Below, one piece after another: positions 24,490-36,769 of a stretch of DNA of 64,000 nt. The DNA is taken from assembly GCF_029962835.1 (NCBI RefSeq), contig NC_080583.1:55733658-55797657 (forward strand). The letters are read 5' to 3'. The stretch comes from Magnolia sinica (taxonomy: Eukaryota; Streptophyta; Magnoliopsida; Magnoliales; Magnoliaceae). A model generated the notes under the pieces. That model searched no databases and was not told the origin of the DNA. It worked only from the letters and a program-made list of their open reading frames with translations. The stretch's first letter is position 1; each line of letters begins with the position of its first letter. Made by a program: the position numbers and the translations under genes.

Positions 24490-26079
24490 TAAAGGTTTTT
24501 CATAGGTGGGGGCCACATCAAGAGGATCCACTCCGTTGGTTGGGTTCCCGGGCTCGTGACAGGCTTAACGAGCCCAATATTCATAATGTTCAGACGTATA
24601 GAAACATCCAACGGGCCCTAACAATTTATATCTCCAAAACTACTGCTTTCTACAAGGCGGCCTGCCAGAGATTCGGTTTGGCTTCATTTTTTGGTTCAAC
24701 TCCTGAAATGAGCTGGGAAATTGGATGGACAGTGTGGATCAAATACATACATCAAGGTGGAGTCCATGCATTTGGATAAAACACTTACATTAGTGGGCTA
24801 CACCATCCATTGCTGGACGGTGGACAGCGTGGATAAAACATATACCTAATGTGTGGGCCCCACATGTGTGGACAACACACACATCAAGTGGGGTCCATAG
24901 ATGGACGGTGTTGTTAAAACACTTACATTAGGGTGCCCTAGCACCGTCCCTTGCTAGATGGTGTGAGAGCAACACATACATCAGGTGGTCACACAGATGG
25001 TGTGAATATAACACGTATACCATGGTAGGCCCACGTCCAGGGACTGGAGGTGGGGATGGCATATACATCAAGGTGGGTCCACGTCAGCGTGGCCCACCCG
25101 CTAGATCAAACTGATATTTGTGTTGTCCCTCCAGCAGTGCATGTTGCTGGACGGTGGATGATACATCACACATATGACATGGGGTGGGGTCCACGTGGGT
25201 GATCCTATCCGTCCATCAGTTGGCAACCTCACAGTGGGCCCCGAAGAAGCTTCGAAATAAGTTGATATTTATGATTTCCCGTCGTCCAACCTTGCCCGAA
25301 AACGGGCAGCAAGGTGGACCCATATGGACAGTGGGTTGGCCCGCTTAAATGGACAGCGTGGACGAAACTCATACACTCTTCAAGTGGGCCATCAATCATG
25401 GAAGAAAGATAGAGAGGGAGAGAGAGAATCGAGTGGCAAAGGGAGCTTCGCCACTATGAACTCCCTTGATCTATATTGCATGCATCAAAATAGGTCCCAA
25501 AACATATGGGCCCTTTAAAAATGGAAATCAAGGTGGGGATACCATCCCCACCACAAACTTAAGGTCTAGATGACCTCTTACAATGGAAATCAAGATAAAC
25601 ATCATGATGGGGTCCATGAAAAATGGCCCAATTATGGGATGAACATATGAATCATGGTGGGCCATCGGCCACACCTAGGGTCCAAAGTAAGATCTATACC
25701 ATTAATCGGTACGCCCCACTTGGCCCATCATAAAAAACACAATCTAATCCTACAAATCACCCATCAATTGCTAATGTTCTTGGTTCTATGGCTTCCTTAG
25801 CTCCTTGGCTTTAACTTTGATAGAGGATGATGAAGATTGAAGGGCTAGGATGAGAGGTTTGGGGGTAGGAAGTGGGCCTTGATCTTGGGTTCTTTCTCTC
25901 CTTAGAATTTTCTCTCTTGGTTGCTTGGGATTTGGGTAGAGAAATGAGATGAGATGGAGTGATGGATGGGAGAGAGGGATGGTGTTGTAAGGAGAGATGG
26001 GTGAGAGGTATGGTGGTGTAAGGAGAGATGACATGAGAGTTGACTTTTGGGGACATGATATGGCATAGGGTATGGGTTG

Positions 26080-26089
26080 CCTTATATTG
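26080..26089 (-). promoter_or_regulatory. TATA-like element of the solo LTR
   Basis: On the minus strand caatataagg, about 350 bp inside the LTR start, in the position expected for the U3 promoter. Context only. Confidence 0.35.
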
Positions 26090-26946
26090 TTGGTAAGAGA
26101 GGGATGAGCTAGATATGGGTTGTACTTAGCTAGTACTTGATTGATTGATGTGATGTTTGGGTAGAGATTCTCTCAGAATTCGTAATGTGCGGTATTTCTT
26201 TGAAATAAACATGGGCCCACAACTCCTAACCTAGGTATCGCATCGATGCACAAGATGGGGCGTAGGAACCGCAGTCGTCAGGGTATAGGTTTCGGGTCGA
26301 GTTGACTCAAATCTACGGGATGCGACTTAGGGTCGGGCGCAAATGCCGATTATAGGTCGTGGGGTACCAGAATTCGATAGGGAGGATCGCGGAAGTTTAA
26401 TAAACGATATGGATTGGGATACGGGCCTTACACGAAGTTAGAGTTTTAGGCTTACCAACTCTTCCGAAATCTTGACTTTTTAATTAACCCACTTTATATT
26501 GTCAATTGTAACTCAAATTTGGACCACACTTTGGCCTCATGTGACAACGAGATTGAATAAAATTTAGACCCCAATCTATGATCTTACACCGTTGAATGTT
26601 GACCGCTTTAAAGCCAATTCCTTCATTACAGCGCAAAATGTGAAATTTCATATTCAGGCCTTTTCCACCATCGATCAACCACCAATTTTTTAAAAATATT
26701 TTTCCTATCTTAAATACACATTTCTCCCAAAATTTGGCCCTGATCATTAAGCGTGGACCGTTAATTTAGATCAGGACCGTTTTGTCATCCACTATGAGAA
26801 TTTTCAAGATAAACCAATCTAAATTTCAAGTCACCAAGAAAATTATGTACCCTGGCCCTATTCTATGATCCCGTCATTATGAGTGAATTAGATTTAAAGA
26901 AATATCACCAGAAGAGACAAATTGGAGAAACCCAATTTGAGAAAAC

Positions 26947-26957
26947 CTTTATAAAAG
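26947..26957 (+). promoter_or_regulatory. TATA box of element A 5' LTR
   Basis: The word ctttataaaag is followed by a CT/GA-rich stretch, as in the TATA regions of elements B and C. It would drive transcription toward the internal region. Confidence 0.45.
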
Positions 26958-29092
26958 AGTGCATGTGTCCCTTCTCCACTTAAAATCCCATGCCCGCCAC
27001 CTTCTCACGTCTAAGGAAGAGAGAAAGAGAGTGAAAGAGAGAGAGAAGCCTAGATGCCTGTCCATTTTCTTCCTTCCCCACACGTGTTTTGCCTATCTCT
27101 TTCTCAAGTGACATTGTGGTTTATGTAAAAGCCCCCCTACATCAAGATCTGCCTCGGGTTTACATCTAAGGTTAAGGTGAGGGATTCCTTTACGCTTGCA
27201 CTAATTTGAATTGATATATACATAATTTGTCTTATTTTTACATACTTTTATATTAGTATAATTTCCATGTCATTAATTAATGGACCATTATGAATATTTA
27301 TCCCTGTAAGAATTAGGGTTAAGGTATGATTTTAATTATGCATGATTTTTATGAATTCATGGGGGGTGATGGATACAAACCTTGCCCTTTGCCAAATTTG
27401 AGAGCGGCACGTGTTTTCACTCTATATTGAGTTGGCTTCTGCTCATTTTCCTTTAATTTTGTTGAGTTAGCCTAATGCTACTCTTCTCTTTTATTAGGTT
27501 AGCCTTGTGCTACCTCCCTTTATAGCTTGGGCATGTGTCTTGAAATTCTAAAAATTATATGGTTTGATTTATTTTCTCATTAATGCAAGCGGTTCTAGTG
27601 ATTCATATATTTTATCATGGATGTAATGCACTCTGGGTAGTGACCCTCTTGGTCGACACATAATTCCATGGGTTGGGTAGTGGTGCATAATCGATGTAAG
27701 TAAATCATCATGCATGTTACATCACTTTCGAGATTGGATATCACAAATAATCGCAAATAGTGACTCCATGAACAAATCATGTCACATAAATCTTTCGATC
27801 GTGTGCTGTATCACCTTGATGTATTCACGTAAATCCACGGTAGCATTGGACATGCCAACAAATCTCTGTAGTATGGGATGTAGGGTGAGCCGGGTTTTCT
27901 ATGAATTATATTTCATATTATGATGATCAATACGTATGATGGACCGCACACACTATGTTAGGCATCATTCATGTAGATTGGTTACGCATACTGATACCAC
28001 TCGTAGTGGTGGAGTACGAGATGTATTGGAACCCTCACATTATTCTTATAAATCTCTTGAATTATTGTTAATATTAAATGATAACCATCACTATGAGTAG
28101 GGCATTAACCTTATCAAACCATATAGCTGTTGCAGGTGAATTATAGGTTAATGATACGGATGATGATCATTTTATGGAAGATTCTTTCGAATAAAGAAAA
28201 ATGATAGCGCTATAATTTGTTTCATTCAATTTTCATTACTTACTTTAATATGATGTAATAAGCTCTCATTTGAGAGGGCATTAGACAATTAGTTGAATTT
28301 TATACTTTGATGGAATAAGATGTATAGTCGATTTTATTCTCGTGAATGATTATCTTCATGAATGTGATAAAAAAATAAGGTGTGATTTTGAAGTTTTCAA
28401 TAATTACATATATTGTTATCATACGTGATGTATGTATTTGCCTGACTGGATATTTTTCTCGGGGCACAGACCGTCTGGATGTTTTTCCCGAGTTGATTGC
28501 ATGGGTGACGAGCCCACTGTGCGCACGGATGAGCATCCCCGGGGTGATGATTGCATTCATGCATTTATGCACATAATAAGACCTGCATCGTGTATTGTTT
28601 TAAATGCTTTATTTTATAACTATGCTTACCTAATGCGGCGGTATGTAATCTTGAGGGGAATTCACACTGAGTTGGCCACTCATCCATCAAATATAAAACT
28701 GTACAGGTAGTAAATGTAACTTAAGTAATATGCATGTTTAGACTGATCATGAGTCGTTATGATGATCAAGGATACGTGGTTGTACCTGTCAAGGAAGCTG
28801 CGCGACCTTGCGGCTTTTGTTATATATTTCTTTTATATTTCTCATGCATGTAAATCTTGTAATTATTAATGTGGAGACATTGGTTTGTATAAGTCATCAA
28901 GGGCACTCTCTTGTATGTTGTAAATGTAACTGAAATTTTTCATTATGTTGAATTGTCCATTCTACGCTCATCTGCTTACTCTAATAAAGAAAAAAAATGT
29001 GTACTTAAATTTGACCATCCTTTAAGGTTAACACTCGGGTTTTTGGGATACGAGTCATATACTCGGGTCCTGAAAAGTTGGGGCGTTACAGT

Positions 29093-29104
29093 TGGTATTA
29101 GAGT
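29093..29104 (+). other. Primer-binding site of element A (tRNA-iMet type, degenerate)
   Basis: tggtattagagt follows the LTR end by two bases. Intact plant sites complementary to initiator tRNA-Met read tggtatcagagc. Confidence 0.7.
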
Positions 29105-30849
29105 ATAGTTTGGATAAACTTGGCCTTGGGAAATGATCTTATACAAGCCTTAAATGTCTCAAGTTAGGAGGTTTAAAATTAGAAATTTGAACTTAGGTGA
29201 ATTTCCCTTAGACTTAGAAGAATGGTTGAGAACATAGATACTTCAAACTTTAGGCTCCTTGAAACATTTAGGTTAGACCTTTAAACTTTCACCTATGAAG
29301 AATCCCACGAGATTTAGAAGAAATGAGAATGTAGAAACTCAAAATCTTAGGTCCCCTTAGAATTATTAGAACAACTATTTGAACTTATGTGAATTTCCTC
29401 TGTAGCTAGGAGAAATTGAGAATATAGAAAATCAAAATGTTAAGCCCCCCTGGACCGTTGTTTCGACAACCATGGAACTTAGAAGTGGACTTAGGTTCCA
29501 TTAGAAATTATTAACATAGCCTTTAGATTGATGTGGATCCTATTAGACATAGGAGAAACTGAGGGCATAGAGGCACAAAATCTTAGGCCCCTTGAACATT
29601 TAGTCATTTGAACTTAGAAACAAAAACTTCGGGTCCCTTGTAAACTACCAAAATGATTATTTGGACCTAGAAATTTAATATGTGTACTAAGTACTCATTA
29701 TAACATACACAAGGCTACAAAAAAAAAATAAAAAATTCGTATACTTGACTTCTAAGTGAAAACTTTCTAGGAATCCAAGATATGAACCTCCTTAAAATTT
29801 CATTAGCTAAGAATAACATTGTCATAATAATTAGCAAATGGATCGGACTTAGGCTTGTAGGAATTTCCTTAACAACCATATTCTACATTAGTTTAGGCAT
29901 AAGCACTTCCTAAACTTAAGGAATTGTACTAAAACCGTAATTTGGATTTCCCTAATACATCTCTTTGCTTAGGAATAATATTTCCCGCAATCCCACCACG
30001 TGAAATTTATTAGAGACAGAATTATAGGGTTTTAGGTGGATTTCCAACTATAAACTGAGCATACTGGAATTTGATTTGAAATCCCAGATAGATTTAGCAA
30101 AAATTTTAAACTTAGGTTTCATGTAGGGACCCTGGTCCTGAAAATTTTTGCATTAAGCTTAGATGATCAGAGTGCACAGTGGAAGCGTGATGGTCGATTG
30201 TGTTTATTCACGTAAATTTCAGACACTCTCATTGTCAATTTAAAAGATCATATGATATTCTCCAAGAGTCTAGAACAATCTGGATCACGAATTGATGGAA
30301 CCATGTTTAGGTGAAGCATACGTGATTTGGCTCAAGTTCTAGGTCCTAGCAAATCTCAACGGTCTCATCGCCCTGATCAAGCAAAGGATCGAGATTCAAC
30401 GGGATTATGAATTAATACCAAAATCCTCTGTTCTGCAGGCAGATGTCGACGTATTGGGCTCAAACCCACTACAACCATCTATCCGTGATAGCTTGAACAC
30501 TGAAAACCAGAAAATTGTATTGTACTTTAGATGTTAAGAATTATCATTAAATGTAAAGGAAAATAAAAGCAAAGCTAGGATATTGGTATTCTCCACCCAA
30601 ATGAACTTAAAATCTTAGTAAAGTGCTATGAGAAATCCTGATGTTGACAAACATTAGTAAGATCCCCTAGCTCCTGTTAATACTGAAATGATTTCTAACA
30701 TTTAGTGGAGCCTAAATGCATTAGTTGATTTGCTATGATGGAGAGTTAAGGGTTGTGGTAGATTGGGATATAACATTGAAATTTTACACTTAGGCATACA
30801 TGAAATAGGGTACACCTTATTACCAAATCTCAAGGGCGAGATTTTCTTT

Positions 30850-30862
30850 AAGGGGAGTAGAT
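30850..30862 (+). other. Polypurine tract of element A
   Basis: aaggggagtagat directly precedes the 3' LTR start tgtaacaccccg at 30863, the usual plus-strand priming site layout. Confidence 0.75.
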
Positions 30863-31290
30863 TGTAACACCCCGTACTTTCCAGTACTCGAGTGTTACCA
30901 TGTAATCTAATTAGTATAAATGCAAGCCTGGCCTAAGTGAACCTTCACATTCATCCTAGCTTAAATCCAACCGTTGAAAACAAGTCCCATCCATAGATCA
31001 ACCTATCCATCCATTGTTATCCCAGATAGACGAGTCTAGCGGATTATGAATTCACGAAACAGGATCACGAGATCCACCATTTATTAGGTCCTGCCACTCA
31101 ATGTTGGAATCCATTACTTGACCTCTACAACCAAGCCATTCATTAGCAACATCAGGTAAACTATACATTTACATTGAGACTCCTTAAGATAAACAATGAA
31201 TCAATCACAACGTTCCATTGATCGACCCAATTATCAATTCCCTTAACTCAACCATCGAGTTATAAATTTAACCATAAACCATCCAAGTAG
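30863..31290 (+). repeat. 3' LTR of element A, truncated
   Basis: Begins tgtaacaccccgtactttcc and follows the 5' LTR start in block order for about 400 bp. Similarity is lost at about 31.3 kb, where element B sequence begins. Confidence 0.6.
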
Positions 31291-31609
31291 TAGCTGTGCC
31301 CGAGATTTTGACACATGGCTTAGCAGGACGTAATTCAAACCGCTGATGACCATAATCAAAGGTGGGTCCTGCATAAAATCCCACTACTAATAAAGATAAA
31401 TAAATAGATGAGCGAATGTCTATGTACGCACATACAGTAATAAGGTAAGATGAAATAAGTAATGCAAATGATATTATTGTAGACTTTAATGACACTGAGA
31501 AAGGTGGACCACTTAAACAAATTACAGAGGAGTAGAAGAAATTGTAGAAAATAATAATAATAAAAATAACAATAGTAATGATGATGGTAATAAAGCTCGA
31601 ATTGGGAAT

Positions 31610-32006
31610 TTTTGATCCACACATAGAAGGCCCTAGCTTGCCCTACATCCGCCTGGTAATTCCCATAGAACATTGGACCCCAGTCCTTCTTCATAAAATG
31701 ACTGAGTATGGCTAACTCGTCGAACAGATGCTCCTCTACGGAGGCCTCGAAAGCGACGCGGCGAACTAGGAAGTTCCCCATATCTTTTACAGGCGGTTGA
31801 GAGGCTAGGGTTTCGCGCCTCCTTTGGGAATCGTTGCGACGCTTGGATCGGACTTCCGCAACCGCTTTCCCCTTTGGATCGGCCCTTTGCTTGCTTTGTC
31901 TTTCTCGACTCGGTCTCGGTTCGTCGATTGGCGGTCTTTTCTTTCCCATGAGTGATAGGATCATCGGGATGGATAAGATGGAGACCAAGGTGGCAAGAAA
32001 TGCCAT
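31610..32006 (-). pseudogene. Transposon-protein-like leader ORF of element B
   Basis: The frame starts MAFLATLVSILSIPMILSLM, then a basic, charged stretch GKKRPPIDEPRPSRERQSKQ and SKRRNDSQRRRETL, then FLVRRVAFEASVEEHLFDEL, MKKDWGPMFY and ARAFYVWIKN. The last part has the order of the 'putative plant transposon protein' domain (an F..... W ...V..FY pattern) found N-terminally in many plant retroelement proteins; this is resemblance only. After WIKN the frame enters AT-rich low-complexity DNA and has no protein character. Its N-terminus closely resembles that in element C at 56645. Likely a remnant, though the first 130 codons are open. Confidence 0.5.
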
Positions 32007-32560
32007 TTCTCTTTAAAAAGGAAATGGGTCCTTAGATTGGGGTTGGAAATGGAGGTTGGGAAGATGGATTTAAGGATTTGGTTTGGGGATGGTTGTTGTT
32101 GGGTATTGTGGATGGGATTTTGGAATGAAAATGGATATGTTTCGAAAATGAGAGAGAGGAGATGGGTTAGGGAGATGACAATGAAAAATGGGAGGAAAAT
32201 GAGTTTGTTAAGAGGGTTATAATGGGGGAGAGATGATGGGAGGTTGTTGAAGGTTAGGGATTTGAGGAATGCTTGGAGAAAGGGGGGTTTAGAATGGTTG
32301 AAAATGGGTTGCCAAGAAGGTATTGGGGAAAATGGGGTGAGAGGGGTTAAGAAGATGAATAGTGTGGAAGAAGAAAATGATAGAGTTAGGGTTTAGATTT
32401 GGAGAAATGGAAGGGGAGAGACTTTTCAAGGGTTTAGAGGCAATGGAGTGAAGAGAGATGGAAGGAAATGAGGTCCCTTGAGTCTTATTTGCAAAAGAAA
32501 TGGGCCCCACACATTTTTAAGTTGAAGGAGGGGAGGGAGATCCCGTTTTAGGCCCCGGGC

Positions 32561-32645
32561 ATGGCGACGCCGGCTGGGCATTGCGACGCCGGTCCCCTGG
32601 AGGTCTGGGCGTGGCGACGCCGGCTGGGCATTGTGACGTCGGGGT
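32561..32645. repeat. 50-bp tandem duplication in element B leader
   Basis: The GC-rich block tggcgacgccggctgggcat at 32562 recurs at 32612, followed by tgcgacg/tgtgacg variants. Confidence 0.85.
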
Positions 32646-33190
32646 CCTGAGACCGAGACTCCTTATTTTCTGATTTCCTGGGTGTCGGTAAGGCCCCCGG
32701 AAAAGCACCACATATGAATTTGAAGTAGGAGAAGCTGAGCTACACAATGGGCCTATCCGTTTTGTGAGATCCTTCCCGGTTATGGGCCAAAATTCCATTT
32801 TCCTCCCGCTCTACTATTTTCGGTAAAGTCTCGCTCACTCCTAAGTCTCTGTCCCTGAACGGGCTAGTGCTGTCAATTTTGGCCCAGAACTAGCTCATTC
32901 GTACACGGATGTTAACTTCGACCTTCAAATCCTTTCATTTTCGGCTCGTTTCTACCGATGGGCTGAGGTCCTGTGCGACTCTCAAATCCCCTTCTCGTAT
33001 TGCTGCTTCCACCTGTTACCCAAATCCTACTTCCTAGTAAGCCTTACCATCCATCTAAGATTGCCGATTCAAGGTCCGGGACTAGCTCCTACCGTCCTAA
33101 GTCCCTGTTGCGTTTTTTACAGCATATCCTCTAAAGTCAGCGGGCGCGTTAGTGAGTTCATGACCTATGACCTAATCAATTCGAAACCAT

Positions 33191-33202
33191 GCTTTGATAC
33201 TA
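33191..33202 (-). other. Primer-binding site of element B (degenerate)
   Basis: On the minus strand TAGTATCAAAGC, two changes from the initiator tRNA-Met site, three bases from the LTR edge. Confidence 0.65.
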
Positions 33203-33205
33203 ACT

Positions 33206-36200
33206 TGTAATGCCCTGAAAATTGGGGGTCGTGTATATACACGACTCCCAAGTTCATGGGTATCACTTATAACCGATTTATTTTCTAATTTGCGTTTAAT
33301 CAGGTTTAGATGCGCAGTATGAAATTTCTTGAAATATGAAGAACAACCACAACTAGTCTACTGAAATAAAAGAGGCTAAATATATACAAGTCTAAAATAA
33401 TATCAATGGGTCGCACAAGGCGTTTCCCACAAAACCACAAAAAGAATAGTATATCCAAAAGAATAGTGCTGAGTCCACTACTCAGCAATCCAAATCTGCC
33501 TACTAGGCCGACGGAGATCCGTTCATCAGTTGGAAGTAGGACAGCTCGTCCTCCTCCTCGAGACTCACACTGTCAGGCTCCTCATACTCTGCATCACCTG
33601 CATCTACGAAAGAGTCTGATTGGTGTTTTAAAACACCGTCCTAGAGTGGGAGTGAGTGATCAACTCAGTGGGTGCTATTAGTCTTAAGTTGTAACAGGCA
33701 TCAGTTATATTATGAACTTAATGAAACGCAGTCATTCACAAACATCTAACTAATCTTATTAATGCATATGCATGATAGATGATATGATGCATGCCCTCGC
33801 CACAACACTTCCTCGAGCGACTCCATCCAACGATCGCGTATGTTAACACTCCCTCAGAGCGACCTCGACTACTGAGTCGCCAACCTAGCTAGTGCAATGC
33901 AATAGTAATTTAACCGGATTCTTAGTTAAGTCCATTCATCCAGCAGGTTGAGGAATCTGATACACCCCACGTGTCAAATGTCCTGAACTAGTTGCGAAGC
34001 CAAGGCCCCCCAATGTGTGAGGCCGAGACCCCGCGGTCCTTGATCCCGTCGGGTTCCCCATCCCCGAATTTAAGCACATGGGGAGTGCCGAAAGAAAAGG
34101 ATCCCTCGCAGTCACTACGGGGAGGCGTGACACCCCAGCGTAGGCCGACAGCTCGGACACAGTGTCCCATTCCACCATGTCTGACTCACGAGGCAGTGGA
34201 CCCGTTTCAATTTGATTATCGATGGGTTACAACGGTTATAGGGTGTTACAAGTTTCATACATATGTGAGCAAATAGTGTTAACAAACAAGGTTAGACAGT
34301 AAATGGGCTAGACCGCACGAGTCTAGGCAAGCATGCGATAGACGACAATAGGCATGAGCGACCCATGTAGTCTAACTACTATCGTCCATGCGCACTTGCC
34401 CAAATCCATGAGTTTAGCCTCAAGATAGTCCTACCAACGGGACCACTTTTACTCTCCTCATTTTCCTAACCAACCCAAGGGTTGAGGGTAATTTCATAAC
34501 ATGCCACAATCAAGGTTATCATCCAATACAAGTAAAAGCATACGTTCACATCTTCCAATATAGAATCTCAATGTCTCTACCAAGCAAAACTAATCATGAT
34601 GTGAACTAAGGGCTAGCGCGTTGTGTGGGTTAGTGAGGAAGCTAAGCACTTCTTACACTTCGTAGAACCAAATAGCACAAGAATTAAGGAATTATACATG
34701 TTATAAAGCAACACCTTATGAGAAAAATCACAAAAGGCATGAACATGTAATCAACCATTGTAGCAAATCATGTGAAAGGTAAGAACAACATCATGTAAGA
34801 ACTAAACAAAATATACCATTCCGTGCAATTCCAAGCAAGACATACAATTCTTAGGTTTCTTTAAAATTTCCAAATACATCATTCAAGCAATCAAAATCAT
34901 TAGGCTCATGATATAGTTGGTGCTAGACCATCTAAGGATAATAGTCCGCACCTATGGATCGTTGAGGTCTTGGGAAACGACCTAGAAGCGTCAAACTCGG
35001 TGTGGATCGGCTGGAATCCTAAGACAATACTCTTGCATGTTAGAACCTCATGCAAATCCTCTCTTACATAAGGGTTTCAAGAAAAAAATGATGAGGGATC
35101 TTACTTAGATGATCAACGGAACGATTCTTGTGGTTGTGGTGTAGGGTTTTCCTTTAGAGAAGGGATAAAGAGTTATAAGATTGAGTTTCCTTAGGCCCAC
35201 CTCGATCTATGGTCCACCCTTGCTCTCCTTCACTCTCTTTTTCTCCTTGCTCTCTCTCTCCTCTCTTTACTCTCTCCCTCTCTCTCTTTCTCCCCTTTGA
35301 AGATGGAAAATCGTATGGGAAGAGGGGTGCCCCAAATGAGGCCCTTTTATAATGCCTAATTTGGTGTCAATGGCCCCAAGTGTTGGGTTTTTACTATACT
35401 AACCCTATGGGAGGATTTTTCTAGCCTCTAGGGCCCACTATAGGGTGTACAAGTCAATATACACCGTAGGATAGCTGGCCCTAATGATGATCTACGTATG
35501 GATATGATCGGCCCGCAATTTGGATGCGCTGATCGATAGATAAATGAGAAGTCTGTTCAACGGTCGTCAATGGTCGATCGAGGCCACGGCTATACGGATA
35601 TGAGTAGGAAAATATCCTTACTCCACGTGTGAAGTTTGGTCGTAAACCGACGGTCCGAAATCCTCAACTTTTCATAAGAATTAATGACCCAATTTACTTA
35701 AGTTTCAGCTCCTTTCTTTGGGGTATTTGCATTTCTCATGCACTCGTCCTTTTGCTCAATTTGAGTGGTTTTGGGCAGTACCCAGGTCCGACTCCCGCGA
35801 TGAATGTCAAACCCAATAAGACAAATATCATTCTATAGTTTTGGAACTAGTGGCCCACCAACGAGTGGTCTAGAGCTTGTTCGGAGAATCAGGGTATTTC
35901 TGGAATAAATTTGTTAGTGAGATTTCTCGTGGCAGTGATTAGGGTTTGGATTAACTATATTCATAGTGTGGCTTATTTATAACTAGTGAAAGTGGAGATT
36001 TGGTCATGATTACTCTAAACCGTTGGTTTTAGGCTAAAAGGGTAACTGGGTTAATTTGGTCTATTAATTAAGATCCGGGCCTTATTTGACTCGGCCCCAG
36101 TTAGATCTTTATTTTAGTCATGATTGTCTTGATTAGTTAGCGATAAGTCAGTTATATTTGAGTCCTATGTCAGTAAATCATGAGGCGATACTTGATGTTC

Positions 36201-36393
36201 AAGTGATCGGGCGGATTCGTTAGCTTCTTACGGTTAATTAATCGGACTTATGTGGTTCTTTACTGGTACCATCCCTGTATAAACTAACATTGAGTACTAA
36301 TGGTCATTAAGTGATATTATAAGTTAATTAATAATAAAAAAATTCAAGGATTTGTTTTGGGAATCCGAAACAGTGAAAATCCGAGATGTTACA
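33206..36393 (-). repeat. 5' LTR of element B, 3.19 kb
   Basis: Plus-strand ends tgtaatgccctgaaaattgg (33206) and ccgagatgttaca (36393), so on the minus strand it is TGTAACATC...GGGCATTACA. It shares several blocks with element C LTRs, including ttttaaaacaccgtcc and gagtgatcaactcagtgg near 33626-33671. TATA at 35344. No partner LTR. Confidence 0.75.
35344..35352 (-). promoter_or_regulatory. TATA box of element B LTR
   Basis: Minus-strand ttataaaag, with a CT-rich tract on the plus strand at 35215-35300 downstream of it. Confidence 0.45.
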
Positions 36394-36769
36394 ATTAGGC
36401 ATAGATCTATGTTTGTGTGTAGGTCAAGGGCATTGAGTACAAAGTATAACTCTCTCTCAAACGAATCTTCTCAACCATTTGAGACCGTGATTGAGATGAA
36501 TTTGTGTAAGCTATCACTCATCTCTCTCCCTATGTAATTTATTTCCCAGGAAGGTGGGCTAGAAATAATGATGTTAGATTCATTATGTATGAGAGTCATC
36601 CTTTAGCTCCATCAATTATCTTACAATACCAATTGCAGTACCATTCACCAATGCAATCTTCTGAATAGGATTCTTATTAAACAATCGTGTGAATTATTTT
36701 TTGAATGACCATTAGGTGTGAGATTCAAAATAAAATTTGGCAATATTTTTTTTATTGAAATCTGTCGAA
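36394..36769. other. Intergenic, no recognised feature
   Basis: Between the LTR end of element B and the CACTA terminus. Nothing recognised. Confidence 0.4.

Larger units (their letters stand above)
20986..26432 (-). mobile_element. Solo LTR, about 5.45 kb, nested in element A
   Basis: On the minus strand it begins TGTAAGGCCCGTATCC and ends GTTTGGGGCATGACA, both typical plant Gypsy LTR ends. Flanks are tgaag (20981-20985) and cgaag (26433-26437), a 5-bp duplication with one mismatch. No second LTR or internal region is present, hence solo. It contains a GGGCCTCA-type tandem array, a (TA)n tract, and many worn 'acatcaaggtggggtccac' phrases at 24300-25700 that resemble MITE cores, perhaps nested copies. 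Confidence 0.65.
19742..29090 (+). repeat. 5' LTR of element A (interrupted)
   Basis: Starts tataacacccc-like (a TGTAAC start with one change) and ends ggggcgttaca at 29090, directly before the primer-binding site. Interrupted by the solo LTR 20986-26432; rejoining the flanks restores a collinear LTR. A TATA element lies at 26947-26957. Confidence 0.65.
29091..30862 (+). repeat. Non-coding internal region of element A with degenerate repeats
   Basis: No gag-pol motif in any frame. About 29140-29640 is built from roughly four diverged units of about 105-120 bp, each with phrases such as tttgaacttatgtgaatttc, agaagaaatgagaat and caaaatcttaggcccc. The remainder up to the polypurine tract has no recognised feature. 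Confidence 0.6.
19742..31290 (+). mobile_element. Non-autonomous long-LTR retrotransposon A (plus strand)
   Basis: Order on the plus strand: 5' LTR (19742-29090, including a nested solo LTR), primer-binding site, internal region of 1.77 kb without gag-pol, polypurine tract, and a truncated 3' LTR (from 30863). Both LTR starts share the layout [ta/tg]taacacccc, then ctcgagtgttaccatg, ccatagatc and related blocks. With the nested insertion removed, the 5' LTR is about 3.9 kb, longer than the internal region. Absence of coding sequence makes it dependent on enzymes from elsewhere (LARD-like, inferred). The right end is approximate, so no TSD could be tested. Confidence 0.7.
31300..36393 (-). mobile_element. 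Non-autonomous long-LTR retrotransposon B (minus strand, 3' part missing)
   Basis: Read on the minus strand: 5' LTR (36393-33206), primer-binding site (33202-33191), leader, and a short reading frame (32006 to about 31610) resembling the N-terminal part of a plant transposon protein. The 3' LTR and polypurine tract are absent, so the element was truncated at or near its contact with element A. The left border is uncertain within 31.29-31.61 kb; a GATAAT-rich low-complexity patch sits there. Confidence 0.65.

Noticed and set aside
31268..31609. C-terminal hydrophobic extension of the element B frame as a membrane domain
   Set aside because: The tyrosine and phenylalanine-rich part is translation of AT-rich low-complexity DNA after the recognisable protein segment ends.
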